A DNA stretch of 64,000 bases, from contig BDDD01000268.1 in the NCBI GenBank assembly GCA_001972305.1, positions 515,719 through 579,718 on the forward strand, written 5' to 3'. Both the position numbers and the translations under genes were made by a program. A model generated the notes under the pieces. It was not told the origin of the DNA. It saw nothing but the letters and a program-made list of their open reading frames with translations, and did no database searches. The stretch comes from Cephalotus follicularis. Lineage: Eukaryota; Streptophyta; Magnoliopsida; Oxalidales; Cephalotaceae. This document shows, piece after piece, positions 61,429 through 64,000 of this stretch (position 1 is the stretch's first letter; each line of letters opens with the position of its first letter).

Positions 61429-63869
61429 TGTAATAATTTGAATTCTCTTTATACTGTTCGTGCATACTTTACACCGTATTGTATTATACAGAATTGTATT
61501 AAACCGTATTGCACTGTATTGATTTGAGTAATTCCTATACCTATTGGTTATTGTATTGATCAAATGCATGTTTAGTCGGGTTTTGGGTTGAGTTTCGGAG
61601 AATTGACCGAATTGACTATATAAGCCAATTCTTACTCTCATTCTCTCATATTCTCATGCTTCTCCCTCTCTCTATCCTTCTCCCTCCCTCTCTCTAGCTG
61701 AGCAGCCTCCATCTTCCCCCCTAGCAGTCCCGAATTGCATCTCCATCATCAAGGATATCGATTGCAAGTTGTGGGTTGCCGTTTGAGTGAGATAGCAGCC
61801 GATTCTTGGGTGTTTTCAGCCGATTGATTGATTTGGAAACTCAACTTTTGAAGCTTCGATAATAGGTAGGACCTCCCTACTTGAATTGCCTATTGCTTAA
61901 TTGCATGATTAATTGAATTGCATGATTGATTGAATGATTGAATGATTGTATTGTATTGAATTGTGAAACTAGGGTTTTTATTGATTTCCCTTGATCTAGC
62001 TGATCTACGAAGATTGAAACTGATATTGGAAGGTTGTAACAAGTTTTACTAACCTTAAAAGACCGATTTTAATCCTTGGTTTTCAAAAAATGGGTTTTAA
62101 ATGGATTTTGACTTGAGATTTGCTATTTTTCTGCACAAAAATCGACCATGCCTAGCAAAGACATCGATCCCCAGCCCATGGACATCGATATCTTTCGCTT
62201 TAGAGTGCAGTATGCTTGATTCCGCAGCAAAGACATCGATGTCTTTGAAAGACATCGACATCTTTTCCTTGAGATGTCTTCTCCCCAGAGAAGACATCGA
62301 TGTTGAACATCGATGCGCATTCTCAAGCTATTTTTATTGAAACGCGTCGACGTCTTTGTCCAAGGACATCGACGTCTTCGGCCAGAACTTTACATACACA
62401 GATAAAGACATCGATGTCTTTCAAAAGCGTCGATGTCCTTCTACCGTTTTAAAGGCATGCCCTGATACGCATCGATGTCTTTGTCCAAGGACATCGACGC
62501 CTTTTGGATTGAATGGAACTTTTAGCTGTTTTAAAGCTAGTTTTCAACTCCTTTTCACTTTGCCGCTTGACCGGAGTCTCACTTGAGGTATTCAAGCATT
62601 TGAAACACAGTTTTACATGGTTTTCAAAGATTGAATCGATAAATTAATAAAGTGACAACTTGAGCCATATGCGGCGACCTAGTGACTTTCTTTGACCAGA
62701 TAGATGTTCTTTCCTATCTCGTTATTTGATTGTCATCGTCTATTGGCTATTAATTGATTGATTGATTGCTTGAGTCATAAGTGTCATGAGTCTAAGTTCG
62801 GAACGTTGGACGCACATTCCCATTTCTCCATTAGACATCACCACTTATCGACATTGTATTGACATTGTACTGACAGATTGATTGTATTGTATGGATCCTA
62901 TAGAGCGACCTTATGATTCGTGTCGACATGTTAGGTTGTTGACTCTGTCTACCTATTCTGTCGATCGTTTCATTTATTGTATTGTATTGACCTGCTGACG
63001 AGCAGTACTGTATTGATTGACGATTGATGCTCCCTTGAGGGCCGTAGCTCCTTAACGGTATAGTAGCTCCCTCGGTTGTAGCTCATTGAGACTGTATTGA
63101 CCCAGCCATAGGCTGGAAGATCTACGAGTTCCAGACCTGATCAGTCTGAGAACAGTAGATAGATCTCCCACCCTTTTTTAAGGACTACCTTCCGTGAGAT
63201 TGATCATTTCCATTGACTGACATTGTATTGACCCGAGGTCGCATGCTCTACAGGATATGATTGATTGATTGGGTGTTTTATACACCACCACTGAGTGTCT
63301 GTCATTGATTGATTGTTATAGATCCTATCCATATGCTCTGTTATGGGTCAATGTCATACAGATAGTCTGATTGCCAATTGTATTCATGCATTTGCCATGT
63401 CATGTATTGATATTGTACACCGCACATTGATATTGCATAGACTGTCACTGATATTGCACATTGTACATGCATACACGCTGCATGAGGTTTCTGCTTAACC
63501 AGTGTGGCTAACCCCATCCTTCGGGGGTGGGGCTGTGTTGTACATTTTGTGTGCGACATAGGTAGGGCAGCAGGTAGCAGCGGACCGAAGGATTGAAGAT
63601 TCCATCGACCGAGGGGATCGTTTTGGATTTGACAAGAGTTCATTGCAATGCTGTTTTGAAGAGATTGATAAGTGCATTGTAATGAGATGACCGGTATTGT
63701 ATTGTAAAAGATTAGTATTGTAAAGCACTGTATTGTATTGTATTGTATCTTCCGCTTATTATAAAGTTTTAAGTTTTTTCGCATTTTTATATTGTTAGTC
63801 ATGACCATTGTATTGTATATTGGATTGAGAGTAATGTCACGTGTCCGCCTCCGGGTGCGAGGTGTTACA
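61429..63869 (+). mobile_element. Solo LTR of a Ty3-type family, 2.44 kb
   Basis: Begins TGTAATAATTTG and ends GAGGTGTTACA, with an exact 5-bp target duplication AACCT (61424-61428 and 63870-63874). A TATA box TATATAA lies at 61617-61623, followed by a CT-rich leader. The interior has a cluster of palindromic ATCGAT motifs (62155-62505) and many ATTGTATTGTATT runs. The TGTAA...TTACA ends resemble those of the 27430-29194 LTR, but the bodies do not match by eye. No coding part is present, so this is a recombination fossil. Confidence 0.82.
62155..62505 (+). repeat. Cluster of GACATCGATGTC-like palindromes inside the solo LTR
   Basis: About twelve copies of the motif (A/G)CATCGA(T/C)(G/A)TC occur in 350 bases. 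Several are followed by TTTG or TTTC, some are perfect 12-base palindromes (GACATCGATGTC), and others are half-changed (GCGTCGACGTC, GACATCGACGCC). Spacing is irregular, roughly 20-45 bases. Confidence 0.8.
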
Positions 63870-63874
63870 AACCT

Positions 63875-64000
63875 AAACCTCTTTCATTATTTGATTGAAT
63901 TATTTAATATTTGTTAAAGATTAAGTTGCCGTCGAGAGCTTGTGTGTTTTTTTTTTGGCCAAAAGAAACAAAAATTTAGAGAGTTTTTATGAAAAAAGAT
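63875..64000. other. Window end, no feature seen
   Basis: Short AT-rich stretch after the solo LTR, with nothing recognisable. Confidence 0.5.

Noticed and set aside
62101-62586. Frames across the palindrome cluster in the solo LTR
   Set aside because: They translate the repeated ATCGATGTC motif (DIDVF repeats); a by-product of the repeat, not a gene.

Overview
The window is nuclear DNA of a flowering plant, most likely a core eudicot. Evidence: genes split by many short AT-rich introns with GT..AG borders, plant-specific gene families, Tat-lineage Ty3 elements, and hAT- and Mutator-type miniature elements. The species cannot be fixed from the sequence alone. All exon borders were read by eye from splice signals, reading phase and family similarity.

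Host genes, left to right: (1) on the minus strand, from about 7935 to beyond the left edge, a nuclear PHD-finger/GNAT protein of the IDM1/ROS4-like class, with 15 coding exons visible and the C-terminus outside the window; (2) a possible small 76-residue protein at 13168; (3) a complete actin-depolymerising factor at 32796-34489, whose first coding exon is only the ATG; (4) an intronless chloroplast-type PPR protein close to MEE40/At3g53700 at 37814-40123; (5) a 10-exon UNC93-like membrane protein at 41140-44318; (6) a short two-span membrane protein at 50250-50606; (7) an 8-exon TIC32-like short-chain dehydrogenase on the minus strand at 54710-51614. These are independent single genes. Nothing suggests an operon or a biosynthetic cluster.

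Much of the rest is transposon-derived. The largest piece is a 12-kb Ty3 Tat-lineage LTR retrotransposon (14364-26329) with a 5-bp target duplication, a second (archaeal-type) RNase H, an antisense reading-frame cluster with its own TATA-like box, and a 68-bp tandem array in its 3' region. Solo LTRs or LTR relics lie at 8935-9808, 27430-29194, 30803-31576, about 49080-49706 and 61429-63869. Three non-autonomous hAT-like elements have exact 8-bp target duplications (8367-8670, 48480-48835, 57189-58055). Larger inverted-repeat elements lie at 37047-37401, 46576-47732 (one apparently inside another) and 59722-60683. Two LINE 3' fragments lie at 26955-27350 and 35709-36660.

I found no CRISPR array, rRNA or tRNA gene, and no clear multi-gene novel system. 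The least ordinary signals are the antisense gene module plus tandem array of the Tat element, the palindrome-rich block GACATCGATGTC inside the 61429-63869 LTR, and the nested inverted repeat at 46576-47732.
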